From Rugosimonospora acidiphila (GTDB lineage: Bacteria; Actinomycetota; Actinomycetes; Mycobacteriales; Micromonosporaceae), in NCBI RefSeq assembly GCF_039543385.1, contig NZ_BAABJQ010000001.1:248001-312000 (forward strand): a DNA stretch of 64,000 nucleotides, read 5' to 3'. Positions 51,103 through 59,323 of the stretch are shown piece after piece. The notes under the pieces are model-generated. The model worked only from the letters and a program-made list of their open reading frames with translations. It had not been told where the DNA came from and did not search any database. The position numbers and the translations under genes are program-made. Positions within the stretch are counted from its first letter, which is position 1. Every line of letters starts with the position of its first letter.

Positions 51103-51492
51103 ATGTCCAAGAAACAAAAGTCTGAAGAGCCCGAACGTCCGCACAGCGGGGGCGGCGGCGCGGGGTACGGGTTCCTGGCGGTGTTCGTCGCCATAGCCGC
51201 GATGCTCCTGTTCTTCGGCATCGCGGTGTACCGGTACCGCACGGGTACCGAGGTGGGCGCCGCGCTCGGCGTGATCACCGGCACCGTCGGCACGATTCTC
51301 GGCGGGTTCCTCGGCATACAGGCCGGCCTGGCGGGTAAGAGGCAGGCCGAGGAGGGCCGGCGGGAGGCCGAACTCGCACGCCGGGCGGCCGAGGAGCGAG
51401 CGACCGCGCTGGCCGCCGCGCTGGAGCCCGACAAGGCGGTGTACGTCCTGAACACCGTGGGCAGGGCAAACGGTTTCGCGAATCTGTCCTAG
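51103..51492 (+). CDS. Small membrane protein with coiled-coil tail
   Basis: A 129-residue protein. A hydrophilic start (MSKKQKSEEPERPHSGGGG) precedes two hydrophobic helices (residues about 24-45 and 52-75). The second has a glycine-rich face: ALGVITGTVGTILGGFLGIQ. It ends in a charged coiled-coil (KRQAEEGRREAELARRAAEER). The ATG at 51103 follows CAGGGGG. No family is recognised. The layout resembles small scaffolds that tether factors at the membrane; that is speculative. Confidence 0.65.
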   Translation: MSKKQKSEEPERPHSGGGGAGYGFLAVFVAIAAMLLFFGIAVYRYRTGTEVGAALGVITGTVGTILGGFLGIQAGLAGKRQAEEGRREAELARRAAEERATALAAALEPDKAVYVLNTVGRANGFANLS

Positions 51493-51569
51493 CGCGCATC
51501 GGGCAGCCGTCCCGCCGCCGACAGATCCTCGTTGAGGACGAGTTCTCGGGGGATTGGTGGGGACCACCG

Positions 51570-52019
51570 TTGGCGGACGATGACGTTCAGATCGGGCGTC
51601 AGTTCGGCATCTTCCTGCGTCGGGCCGACCGCTACTACGCGAGCCTTCGCTCGCCGAACGGCCTTGACCTGGAGCGGGCCGAATACATTCTGCTGAGCCG
51701 GATCGCCAGTGGCGGTCCGGCCCGGCTGTCCGCGCTGGCCGACCACGTCTGTCTCGACCTGTCGACGGTCAGCCGTCAGGTCGACGCGCTGGAGGCGGCC
51801 GGCCTGGTCACACGCACCCCGGATCCGACGGACAGGCGGGCCGTGCTGGTCGGGGCGACCCGGACCGGCGTGGAGGTCTTCGACCGCAACCGGGACCGGT
51901 GGCAGTCGGCGATGCGGGACCTGCTCGCGGGCTGGACTGCCGCGGAGCGGGCGGAGTTCGCCCGGCTCTTCACGCGAATCAACGACACCATGGCGGAACT
52001 GGGACAGGAGAAGAGATGA
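51570..52019 (+). CDS. MarR-family transcriptional regulator
   Basis: A 149-residue MarR/SlyA winged-helix protein. The recognition helix region reads LSALADHVCLDLSTVSRQVDAL and the wing is TRTPDPTDRRAVLVGAT, with the usual D-x-R-D/R signature. It starts at a TTG (51570) after GGGGATTGGTGGGG. It is coupled to the transporter by an ATGA overlap, so it is probably the local repressor of its own operon, responding to a transported compound. The ligand is unknown. Confidence 0.9.
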   Translation: MADDDVQIGRQFGIFLRRADRYYASLRSPNGLDLERAEYILLSRIASGGPARLSALADHVCLDLSTVSRQVDALEAAGLVTRTPDPTDRRAVLVGATRTGVEVFDRNRDRWQSAMRDLLAGWTAAERAEFARLFTRINDTMAELGQEKR

Positions 52020-53626
52020 GTACGGCCGTCGGGCAGACCAGCAGGCCCGCGCTGAGTCATCGGCAGATACTCCTGCTGATGGGCGGGTTGATGACCGGCA
52101 TGTTGCTGGCCGCTCTGGATCAGACCATCGTCGGTACGGCACTGCCGACCATCGTCGGCAAGCTCGGAGGCATCAACCATTACTCCTGGGTGGTGACCGC
52201 CTATCTGCTCGCCTCCACCGCCTCCACCCCGCTCTACGGCAAGGTCTCCGACCTGTACGGCCGGCGCCCGCTGCTGATGTTCGCGATCGGTACCTTCATG
52301 GTCGGCTCGCTGCTGGCCGGCATCTCCCAGAACCTGGATGAGCTGATCCTGTTCCGGGGCATCCAGGGACTGGGCGCCGGTGGCTTGATGACCCTCGCGT
52401 TCACCATCATCTCGGACGTGCTGCCGCCCCGCGAACGGCCCCGCTACCAGGGCATCTTCGGCGCCGTCTTCGGCCTGTCGAGCGTGGCCGGCCCGCTGGT
52501 CGGTGGCTACTTCGCGCAGCACGACTGGCGTTGGATCTTCTACATCAACGTGCCGCTGGCGATCGTCGCGATCTTCTTCTGCTACTCGGTGCTACGGCTG
52601 GTGCCGCACACCAAGCGCGAGCACCGGGTGGACTGGGCCGGCTCGGCGCTGCTGGTGACCACCGTCATCTCCCTGCTGCTCGCGCTGTCCTTCGGCGGCA
52701 CCAAGGGCTGGGCCTGGACCTCGGCGAAGGTGATCGGCCTGCTGGCCGCGTTCGTCGTGCTCGCGGTCGGGTTCCTGCTGGTCGAGAGGCGGGCCGCCGA
52801 GCCGATCCTGCCGCTGAGGCTGTTCCGCAACCGCAGCTTCTCGATCTCCAACGCGGCCACGTTCATCCTCGGCTTCAGCATGTTCGGCGCGATCATCTAC
52901 GTGCCGCTGTACCTGCAGATCGTGAAGGGCGCCACGCCCACGAAGTCGGGTCTGCTGATGCTGCCGATGATGGCCGGCTTGATCATCACTTCGATCATCT
53001 CGGGCCGCGTGATCAGCAAGCTGGGCCGGTACAAGTGGAGCACGGTCATCGGCACGGCGGTGCTGTCGGCCGGCCTGCTGCTGTTCACCCGGCTGAGCAC
53101 CGACACCACGCTCTGGGAGGCGTTCAGCTACATGCTGATCATCGGCGTCGGGCTCGGCCTGTCGATGCAGCCGCTCATCCTCGCCGTACAGAACGGCCTG
53201 GCCCTGCGCGACATGGGCTCCGGCACCGCGACCGCCACCTTCTTCCGTTCGCTGGGCGGCTCGGTGGGCGTCGCGGCGCTGGGCGCGGTGCTGAGCAACA
53301 AGCTGGCCAGCAGCTTGGCCCCGCTGGTCGCGGCCGCCCTGAAGCGGCTGCCGCCGGGCGTCGCCCACCGCTTCGCCGGGAAGGCGAACAGCATCTCGAT
53401 CAACGACCCGGCGTCGATCCGCGCGCTGCCCGGCCCGCTGCGCTCGGCGGTCCAGCACGGTTTCGTCGCCACGCTGCACCCGATTTTCCTGGTAGCGGGC
53501 CTGGTGTCGCTGATCGCGGTGGTGCTGTGCCTGCTGCTGCCGAACCGGGAGCTGCGCGGCGCCGCCCCGTCGGACGGGCGGAACGGGGAGATGCGCGACG
53601 CGTCGGCGGAGGCGCTGATCGGCTGA
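52016..53626 (+). CDS. DHA2-family (EmrB/QacA-type) multidrug MFS exporter
   Basis: A 536-residue, 14-helix MFS exporter. Motif C-like and signature segments are visible: LLAALDQTIVGTALPTIVGK (first helix, Asp in helix 1), GKVSDLYGRRPLL (loop 2-3), FRGIQGLGAGGLM and LSSVAGPLVGGYF. Substrates of this family include dyes and antibiotics. It is encoded with a MarR repressor (ATGA overlap). The last codons have been partially copied twice past the stop (35-bp repeats at 53612-53701). Confidence 0.92.
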   Translation: MSTAVGQTSRPALSHRQILLLMGGLMTGMLLAALDQTIVGTALPTIVGKLGGINHYSWVVTAYLLASTASTPLYGKVSDLYGRRPLLMFAIGTFMVGSLLAGISQNLDELILFRGIQGLGAGGLMTLAFTIISDVLPPRERPRYQGIFGAVFGLSSVAGPLVGGYFAQHDWRWIFYINVPLAIVAIFFCYSVLRLVPHTKREHRVDWAGSALLVTTVISLLLALSFGGTKGWAWTSAKVIGLLAAFVVLAVGFLLVERRAAEPILPLRLFRNRSFSISNAATFILGFSMFGAIIYVPLYLQIVKGATPTKSGLLMLPMMAGLIITSIISGRVISKLGRYKWSTVIGTAVLSAGLLLFTRLSTDTTLWEAFSYMLIIGVGLGLSMQPLILAVQNGLALRDMGSGTATATFFRSLGGSVGVAALGAVLSNKLASSLAPLVAAALKRLPPGVAHRFAGKANSISINDPASIRALPGPLRSAVQHGFVATLHPIFLVAGLVSLIAVVLCLLLPNRELRGAAPSDGRNGEMRDASAEALIG

Positions 53627-53701
53627 GCGCCGACGCCTCGGCGGAGGCGCCGATTGGCTGAGCGCCGACGCCTCGGCGGAGGCGCAGATTGGCTGAGCGC
53701 C
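53612..53701. repeat. Three copies of a 35-bp repeat at the exporter's 3' end
   Basis: Copy 1 (53612-53646) contains the last codons and stop of the exporter; copies 2 (53647-53681) and 3 (53682-53701, truncated) repeat it with GATCGG changed to GATTGG. It looks like a tandem duplication of the gene end. Confidence 0.85.
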
Positions 53702-53748
53702 CGTTTTGGCCACTGGCCGGCTGTGACCAACGCCACTAACGTGTGATC

Positions 53749-55389
53749 ATGCGTAGCACGATGATGGATCTGCCTTTGCGGATTTCCCGGCTCCTCGAAT
53801 ACGGCCGTAGCGTGCACGGCACATCCGAGGTGGTGACCTGGACCGCCGACGGCGCCCGGCGCGAGACGTACGCCGAGATCGGTGCCCGGGCCGCCCAACT
53901 CGCCCACGCCCTGCACGACGATCTCGGGGTGGTCGGCGACCAACGGGTCGGCACCTTCATGTGGAACAACGCCGAGCACCTCGTCGCATACTTCGCGGTT
54001 CCGAGCATGGGCGCGGTGCTGCACACCCTCAATCTCCGGCTGTTTCCCGAGCAGCTGAGCTACATCGCCACCCACGCCGAGGACCGGGTGGTGATCGTCG
54101 ACTCGACGCTGATCGCGTTGCTGGCCCGGAGCCTGCCGCAGATGCCGACGGTGGAGCACGTCGTGGTGGTCGGGGGCGGGGACGCCGGCCCGCTGGAGGC
54201 GGTGCCCGGGGTCCGGATCCACCGGTGGGAGGAGCTGCTGGACGGCAAGCCCACCGAGTACGACTGGCCGGAGGTGGACGAGCGGGACGCCGCCGCTCTC
54301 TGCTACACGTCCGGCACCACCGGCAACCCGAAGGGCGTGGCGTACTCGCACCGGTCCATCTGGCTGCACTCGATGCAGGTCTGCTCGCCCGCCGCGTTCG
54401 GCCTGACCCCGCACTCCCGCGAACTGACCATCGTGCCGATGTTCCACGCGATGGCGTGGGGCACGCCGTACGCGGCGTTCATGGCGGGCGCCTCGCTGAT
54501 CATGCCGGACAGGTTCCTGCAGCCCGAGCCGCTGGCCGAGATGATCCGGACGGAGCGGCCGGACAAGGGCGGCGCCGTCCCGACCATCTGGACCGACCTG
54601 CTCGCCTACCTGGACGGGCACCCCGAGGCCGACATCTCGTCGCTCAAGGAGGTGGTGGTCGGCGGCTCGGCCTGCCCGCCGGCGCTGATGCGCGCGTTCT
54701 CGGAGCGGTACGGCGTGGAGATCCTGCACGCGTGGGGCATGACCGAGATGTCCCCGCTGGGCTCGGTCTCCCGGACCCCGCCGGGGGTCAGCGGCCAGGC
54801 GGCCTGGGACTACCGGTACACCCAGGGGCAGTTCCCGGCGGCGGTGGAGGCGCGGATCGTCGGGCCGCTCGGCGACATCCAGCCCAACGACGGCCAGGCG
54901 GTCGGCGAGCTGGAGGTGCGCGGCCCCTGGGTCACCGCCCGGTACTTCGGTGAGGACGTTCCCGACCAGGAGAAGTTCCGGGACGGCTGGCTGCGCACCG
55001 GCGACGTGGGGACGCAGTCGGCCGACGGGTACCTGACCCTCACCGACCGGGCCAAGGACGTGATCAAGTCGGGTGGCGAGTGGATCTCCAGCATGGACCT
55101 GGAGAACCACCTGATGGCACACCCGGCCGTGCTGGAGGCGTGCGTCGTGGGGGTGCCGGATCCCCGCTGGGACGAGCGGCCACTGGCCACGGTCGTGCTC
55201 CGCGAATCGGCCACCGTGACGGTCGAGGAACTGCGCGACTTCCTGGCCGGTCGGGTGGCCCACTGGCAGGTCCCGGAGCGGTGGGCGTTCATCGACGCGG
55301 TACCCAGGACCAGCGTGGGCAAGTTCGACAAGAAGGTGGTGCGGGCCCGTTACGCGGACGGCGCCCTGGACGTGCGGACGATCGGATAG
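53749..55389 (+). CDS. AMP-dependent acyl-CoA synthetase/ligase
   Basis: A 546-residue ANL-superfamily ligase for a medium- or long-chain fatty acid or other carboxylic acid. The ATP-binding loop reads CYTSGTTGNPKGVAYSHRS near residue 185, the core motif HAWGMTEMSPLGS near 327, the hinge TDRAKDVIKSGGEWIS, and the C-terminal lysine VGKFDKKVVR near 525. ATG at 53749 is favoured: a TAACGT minus-10-like box (53737-53742) ends six bases before it, which fits a leaderless message. The substrate is not predictable. It is convergent with Ku. Confidence 0.92.
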   Translation: MRSTMMDLPLRISRLLEYGRSVHGTSEVVTWTADGARRETYAEIGARAAQLAHALHDDLGVVGDQRVGTFMWNNAEHLVAYFAVPSMGAVLHTLNLRLFPEQLSYIATHAEDRVVIVDSTLIALLARSLPQMPTVEHVVVVGGGDAGPLEAVPGVRIHRWEELLDGKPTEYDWPEVDERDAAALCYTSGTTGNPKGVAYSHRSIWLHSMQVCSPAAFGLTPHSRELTIVPMFHAMAWGTPYAAFMAGASLIMPDRFLQPEPLAEMIRTERPDKGGAVPTIWTDLLAYLDGHPEADISSLKEVVVGGSACPPALMRAFSERYGVEILHAWGMTEMSPLGSVSRTPPGVSGQAAWDYRYTQGQFPAAVEARIVGPLGDIQPNDGQAVGELEVRGPWVTARYFGEDVPDQEKFRDGWLRTGDVGTQSADGYLTLTDRAKDVIKSGGEWISSMDLENHLMAHPAVLEACVVGVPDPRWDERPLATVVLRESATVTVEELRDFLAGRVAHWQVPERWAFIDAVPRTSVGKFDKKVVRARYADGALDVRTIG

Positions 55390-55460
55390 GCGCGGGGCCG
55401 ACCGGCCGGTGAGTCGGGGGCCGGAGGGTCGGGCGGCCGGAGCGTCGGGCGGGCGGCGGG

Positions 55461-56492
55461 TCAGGCGGAGCGGCGGGTCTTGCCCGCCGCCTTCTTGGCG
55501 GTCGTCTTCTTGGCCGGCGTGCCGGCCTTCGCGGCGGCCTTCTTCGCGGCCTGCTTGTCCTCGCCGGCCGATTCGGTGGCCTTGCCGCCGGCCGCCTTCT
55601 TCGCCGGGGCGGCCTTGGCCGCCTTCTTGGCGGGTGGGGTCTTGGCAGCGGCCGTCCTGGCCGACTTGGCCGAGGTGATCGGGGTCGGCTCGGCCGGCGG
55701 CCCGGCGTGCTCGCCGCGGGCCGCCCTGGCCCGGTCGACCGAGGCGCGCAGCGCGGCCATCAGGTCGACCGCCGGGGCCGGGACCCCCTCCTCCTCGGCC
55801 GGCGCCACCACCTCGCGGCCCTCGATCTTCGCGTCGATGACCTCCTGCAGCGCCTCGCGGTAGTTGTCCGTGTAGGCGTCGGGCTCGAAGTCGGCGGCCA
55901 TCGAGTCGATCAGGGACTCGGCCATCGCCAACTCCTGCGGCCGGGCCGAGAAATCCTCGTCGAGGAAGTCGAACGCGGCGCTGCGCACCTCGTCCGGCCA
56001 CAGCATGGTGTTGAGCACCAGCACGCCGTCGCGGACCCGGAGCGTGGCCAGCTGCTCGCGCTGGCGCAGGGCGACCTTGACGATGGCCACCCGGTCCACG
56101 CCGGTCAGCGCGTCGCGCAGCAGCACGTACGGCTTGGCGGCGGTGCTCTCCGGCTCCAGGTAATAGGCCTTGGCGTAGAGGATGGGGTCGACCTGCTCGG
56201 CGGGCACGAACTCCAGTACCTCGATGGCGTGCGAGGTGGTCAGCGGCAGGTCAGCGAAGTCGTCGTCGCCGAGCACGACCATCTCGCCGCCGCCGATGTC
56301 ATACCCCTTGGCGATGTCGTCGTACGAGACTTCCTCGCCGTCCACGGAACAGACCCGCTTATACCGGATGCGCCCGCCGTCCGTGCGGTGCACCTGGTGA
56401 AAGCGGATGTCCTTCTCTTCGGTCGCGGAGTAGAGGCGGACCGCGATCGACACGAGGCCGAACGAGACCGCGCCCTTCCAGATGGCCCGCAT
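55461..56492 (-). CDS. ku: Ku protein for non-homologous end joining
   Basis: A 343-residue bacterial Ku homodimer subunit. The core begins MRAIWKGAVSFGLVSIAVRL and continues through the central beta-barrel (PYVLLRDALTGVDRVAIVK) to about residue 255. The Lys/Ala-rich tail (PAKKAAKAAPAKKAAGG, GTPAKKTTAKKAAGKTRRSA) extends 85 residues beyond the core and should add DNA affinity, as in mycobacteria. The start is the ATG at 56492; the longer frame is not homologous. LigD ligase and polymerase genes lie 2 kb downstream on the other strand. Ku binds ends and recruits LigD. Confidence 0.96.
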   Translation of the reverse strand: MRAIWKGAVSFGLVSIAVRLYSATEEKDIRFHQVHRTDGGRIRYKRVCSVDGEEVSYDDIAKGYDIGGGEMVVLGDDDFADLPLTTSHAIEVLEFVPAEQVDPILYAKAYYLEPESTAAKPYVLLRDALTGVDRVAIVKVALRQREQLATLRVRDGVLVLNTMLWPDEVRSAAFDFLDEDFSARPQELAMAESLIDSMAADFEPDAYTDNYREALQEVIDAKIEGREVVAPAEEEGVPAPAVDLMAALRASVDRARAARGEHAGPPAEPTPITSAKSARTAAAKTPPAKKAAKAAPAKKAAGGKATESAGEDKQAAKKAAAKAGTPAKKTTAKKAAGKTRRSA

Positions 56493-56580
56493 AGTGCTCA
56501 GGATACGACCGGAGACCAGGGAAAACGACCGCTCCGGCGCCGATCGGCATGGGTTTCGCACCGGACGGAACGTGATGTGA

Positions 56581-56642
56581 GGGGCGCTCTCAGCGAGAGC
56601 GCCCCAGAAAGCAAGCAACGACCCCCTGCACAGGGGTCGTTG
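56581..56642 (-). terminator. Double-hairpin terminator after the DUF397 gene
   Basis: Two perfect hairpins. The first has arms CAACGACCCC (56616-56625) and GGGGTCGTTG (56633-56642). The second has arms GGGGCGCTCTC (56581-56591) and GAGAGCGCCCC (56595-56605), loop AGC. On the minus strand CTTGCTTTCT separates them, a partial U tract, 15 bases past the DUF397 stop. Confidence 0.75.
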
Positions 56643-56656
56643 GTGTTCGGCGTACT

Positions 56657-56866
56657 TCAGCAGGCCAGGTCGAATTCTCCGTCCTTGGCGCCGGCTACGA
56701 ACGCGCCCCATTCGGCTGGGGTGAATACCAGCACCGGACCGCTGCGGTCTTTGGTGTCGCGGACCGCAACGGCGTCGTCGAGGATCGCCACCTCGACGCA
56801 GTTGCCGTTGCCGCTGCTGCGTGTGCTTTTGTGCCACGCCGCGCGCGTCAGGTCCTTGGCGGCCAT
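56657..56866 (-). CDS. DUF397-family small protein
   Basis: A 69-residue protein of the DUF397 family, with the signature WHKSTRSSGNGNCVEVA, VRDTKDRSGPVLVF and FTPAEWGAFV. These are found in large numbers in Streptomyces and Micromonosporaceae, usually next to an XRE regulator, and have been linked to development-type or toxin-antitoxin-like regulation. ATG at 56866 follows AGGGGG. It is the second gene after the XRE regulator, 40 bases apart. Its codon use is less GC-biased than that of the neighbours. Confidence 0.93.
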   Translation of the reverse strand: MAAKDLTRAAWHKSTRSSGNGNCVEVAILDDAVAVRDTKDRSGPVLVFTPAEWGAFVAGAKDGEFDLAC

Positions 56867-56906
56867 ACCGCACCCCCTTTTGCGTTTAGAAGAGCTATCG
56901 GAGGAG

Positions 56907-57749
56907 TTACTGAATGTGACGAGAAGCAGCGCGGAGTAGGGCAATCGAGTCGTCGGGATCGAGTGCCATACTGCACAGCCTCTGATGCACGATGCTATAC
57001 CCTCCGACGTGTTCGGGTTCTTCCAGTGCCTGTCCATACGTGAGATTGTCGAGGTAAACGATTGATTCGTCCGGAGCATCTGCGAAGCTCAGGATTACGT
57101 AGGGTGTTGTCATCGCGGGGTGTCCACCGGCCGACATTGGTAGTACCTGAATGGTAACGTTCGGTAATTCTGCAAGATCAGCCAGCTGTCGCAATTGCTC
57201 GCTCATCACCGTCGAGCCGCCGACCGGGCGCATCAGTACGGCCTCGTTGAGTACCGCGGACACGGCGACCGGGGAGTCCTGCCGGAGGATCTCCTGGCGC
57301 TGAATGCGTGCGGCCACCTTGCGGTCGAGCTCGGAGTCGCCTGCGGTGAGCAGGAACATCGCCCGCGCGTACGCCTCGGTCTGCAGCAGGCCGGGCACTG
57401 ATTCAGCCTCATACGTGCGCATCGCGGACGCCTCAGCCTCAAGCCCGACATAGAACTCGAACCATTCCGGTAGGACATCGCTGTAGTTGTGCCACCAGCC
57501 GCGCTGCTGGGCGCCGCGCGCTATTTCAATCAGCGCCTCGGCGTCGGCATTCGACACCTGGTAGAGGGCGAGGGCGGCGCGCACGTCGCGCGGCTTGATT
57601 CCGATCTGCGCGTTCTCGATCCTGGACAGGTTGCTTTTGGACATGTCAAGCTGCCGGGCAGCCTGATCCAGGGTCAATCCATTTCGTTCGCGCAACTGCC
57701 GCAGCTCACGGGCAATACGGCGGCGGCGAACGGTAGGGCTGCTGGTCAC
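56907..57749 (-). CDS. XRE-family regulator with DUF5753 domain
   Basis: A 280-residue protein. The Cro/C1-type helix-turn-helix occupies residues about 8-65 (LTLDQAARQLDMSKSNLSRI). The C-terminal DUF5753 domain follows from about 90 (WFEFYVGLEAEASAMRTYEA, VPGLLQTEAYARA). This is the standard partner of DUF397 proteins, probably an antagonist pair. The start is a GTG at 57749. Local base composition is lower in GC (frequent AAT, ATA, TTG codons) than in the surrounding genes, a sign of separate mobility or relaxed selection. Confidence 0.94.
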   Translation of the reverse strand: MTSSPTVRRRRIARELRQLRERNGLTLDQAARQLDMSKSNLSRIENAQIGIKPRDVRAALALYQVSNADAEALIEIARGAQQRGWWHNYSDVLPEWFEFYVGLEAEASAMRTYEAESVPGLLQTEAYARAMFLLTAGDSELDRKVAARIQRQEILRQDSPVAVSAVLNEAVLMRPVGGSTVMSEQLRQLADLAELPNVTIQVLPMSAGGHPAMTTPYVILSFADAPDESIVYLDNLTYGQALEEPEHVGGYSIVHQRLCSMALDPDDSIALLRAASRHIQ

Positions 57750-58001
57750 GGCGCCGAGTCTCGCACTTGCGGCAAAGTAACGCTAGCGACCAGTGACGCA
57801 ACGTTATTATCTGGGAGTTGCATCGCAATAGACGTCGGTGCATGCTGTGTACAGCGCTCGTCGCCGAGCTTCCCCGTGGCCGGCTGTTCCGGATGACGAC
57901 GGCCGCGGGAGACCGGCGCCGGGCGCCGCGTCGCGGATCGAGCCCCTTGGGCCGGACCGACGAGCGGCGCAGTGGGGCGGTGGCCAGGGGGAGGAGGCAA
58001 C

Positions 58002-58373
58002 GTGACCATGAGCGGTCCGGCCGATTCGGTCGCGACGACCACGGGTGCGGGGCTTCTAGCCATGGCTGCCGACCTCCTGCCGGCGATCGTCGGAGACGGT
58101 CCGATGCTCAGCAGTGACGTGCACGCCACCCTGTACTCGGCCGCCCGCGTGCTGCCCGGCGGGGACGATCGGGGTCGCGCCCACCTGGTGGCCGACCAGG
58201 CCGAGGAGATGTTCGCGGCGTACCTGGTGGCCGCGGGCGAGACCGGGCCGGCGACCTCGCCCCGGCGCACGGTGCGCGGCTGGGTGACCGGCAGCCCGAT
58301 GTGGGCCGTGGCGCGCGGGCTGCGCGACGCCGCCGGCTACTTCTGGCGGCCAGGAGCCCACCAGCCGCTGTGA
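58002..58373 (+). CDS. Hypothetical protein upstream of LigD
   Basis: A 123-residue soluble protein with no signal peptide or known motif. It starts at the GTG at 58002 (GGAGGAGG lies 5 bases upstream) rather than the ATG at 58008. Helical stretches include LLAMAADLLPAIVGDG and LVADQAEEMFAAYLVAAGE. It lies 20 bases upstream of LigD ligase on the same strand and may be cotranscribed. Its function is unknown. The gene may belong to the NHEJ operon or to the preceding XRE island. Confidence 0.6.
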   Translation: MTMSGPADSVATTTGAGLLAMAADLLPAIVGDGPMLSSDVHATLYSAARVLPGGDDRGRAHLVADQAEEMFAAYLVAAGETGPATSPRRTVRGWVTGSPMWAVARGLRDAAGYFWRPGAHQPL

Positions 58374-58393
58374 TACCCGGATAGGGTCGAGGG

Positions 58394-59323
58394 GTGCCCG
58401 GCGCGCCCATGCTCGCCACCGCCGGTCCGCTGCCCAGCGGGCCGGGATGGGCCTATGAGTTCAAGTGGGACGGCGTCCGGGCGCTTGCCACCATCGAGCG
58501 CGGCACGCTGAGCCTGCGCGCCCGCAGCGGCGCGGACGTCACCGTCGCCTACCCCGAACTGGGGCCGCTGGCCGCCGTACTCGACCAGGCGGTACTCGAC
58601 GGGGAGATCGTCACGCTGGACGGGGAGGGGCGGCCCTCGTTCACCGCGCTGGCCGAGCGCATGCACGTACGGGAGGCGGGCCGGGCCGGCCGGCTCGCGG
58701 CCACCCGCCCGGTCACGTACATGATCTTCGACCTGCTGGCGCTCGACGGGCTCGACCTGACCGGCCGCGCGTACGCGGACCGCCGGGCCGCCCTGGAGGA
58801 CCTGGACCTGTCCGCGCTGCGGTGGCTGGTGCCTCCCCGGTTCGATGACGGCGAGGCCACCCTGGCGGCGGCCGACGAGTACGCGCTGGAGGGCGTGGTG
58901 GCCAAGCGGCTGGCGGCGCCGTATCGGCCGGGCACCCGCTCACCGGACTGGGTCAAGTACAAGCGCGAGCACACCGCCGACCTGGTGGTCGGCGGCTGGC
59001 GCCGGGGCGCCCGGACCATCGGGGCGCTGCTGGTGGGCACGATGCGGCCGGACGGCCGGCTCGAGTTCCGGGGCCGGGTCGGCGGCGGGATCTCGGCGGC
59101 CAAGGAGCGCGAACTGCTCGACGCGCTGCGCCCGCTCGTCGGGCCGGCGTCGCCGTTCGCGGGCGACCTGCCCAGCCAGGACGCCCGGGACGCGGTCTGG
59201 GTGCGCCCCCAGGTGGTGGTGGAGGTCCGGTACGGCCAGCTCACCCCCGACCGGCGGCTGCGCTTTCCGCGCCTGGAGCGGCTGCGCACCGACAAGTCCC
59301 CGGCGGAGTGCGTCGATGGTTGA
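58394..59323 (+). CDS. ATP-dependent DNA ligase, LigD ligase-domain protein
   Basis: A 309-residue protein containing only the ligase and OB-fold domains of LigD. The catalytic lysine is Lys24 in EFKWDGVRA. Other nucleotidyltransferase motifs are DGEIVTLD, MIFDLLALDG, EGVVAKRLAAPYRPG and DWVKYKRE. The OB-fold extends to about residue 295. It overlaps the polymerase gene by eight bases. In mycobacteria LigD is a single 750-residue protein with polymerase, phosphoesterase and ligase modules; here the modules are separate and no phosphoesterase domain is visible. It seals ends brought together by Ku. Confidence 0.93.
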   Translation: MPGAPMLATAGPLPSGPGWAYEFKWDGVRALATIERGTLSLRARSGADVTVAYPELGPLAAVLDQAVLDGEIVTLDGEGRPSFTALAERMHVREAGRAGRLAATRPVTYMIFDLLALDGLDLTGRAYADRRAALEDLDLSALRWLVPPRFDDGEATLAAADEYALEGVVAKRLAAPYRPGTRSPDWVKYKREHTADLVVGGWRRGARTIGALLVGTMRPDGRLEFRGRVGGGISAAKERELLDALRPLVGPASPFAGDLPSQDARDAVWVRPQVVVEVRYGQLTPDRRLRFPRLERLRTDKSPAECVDG

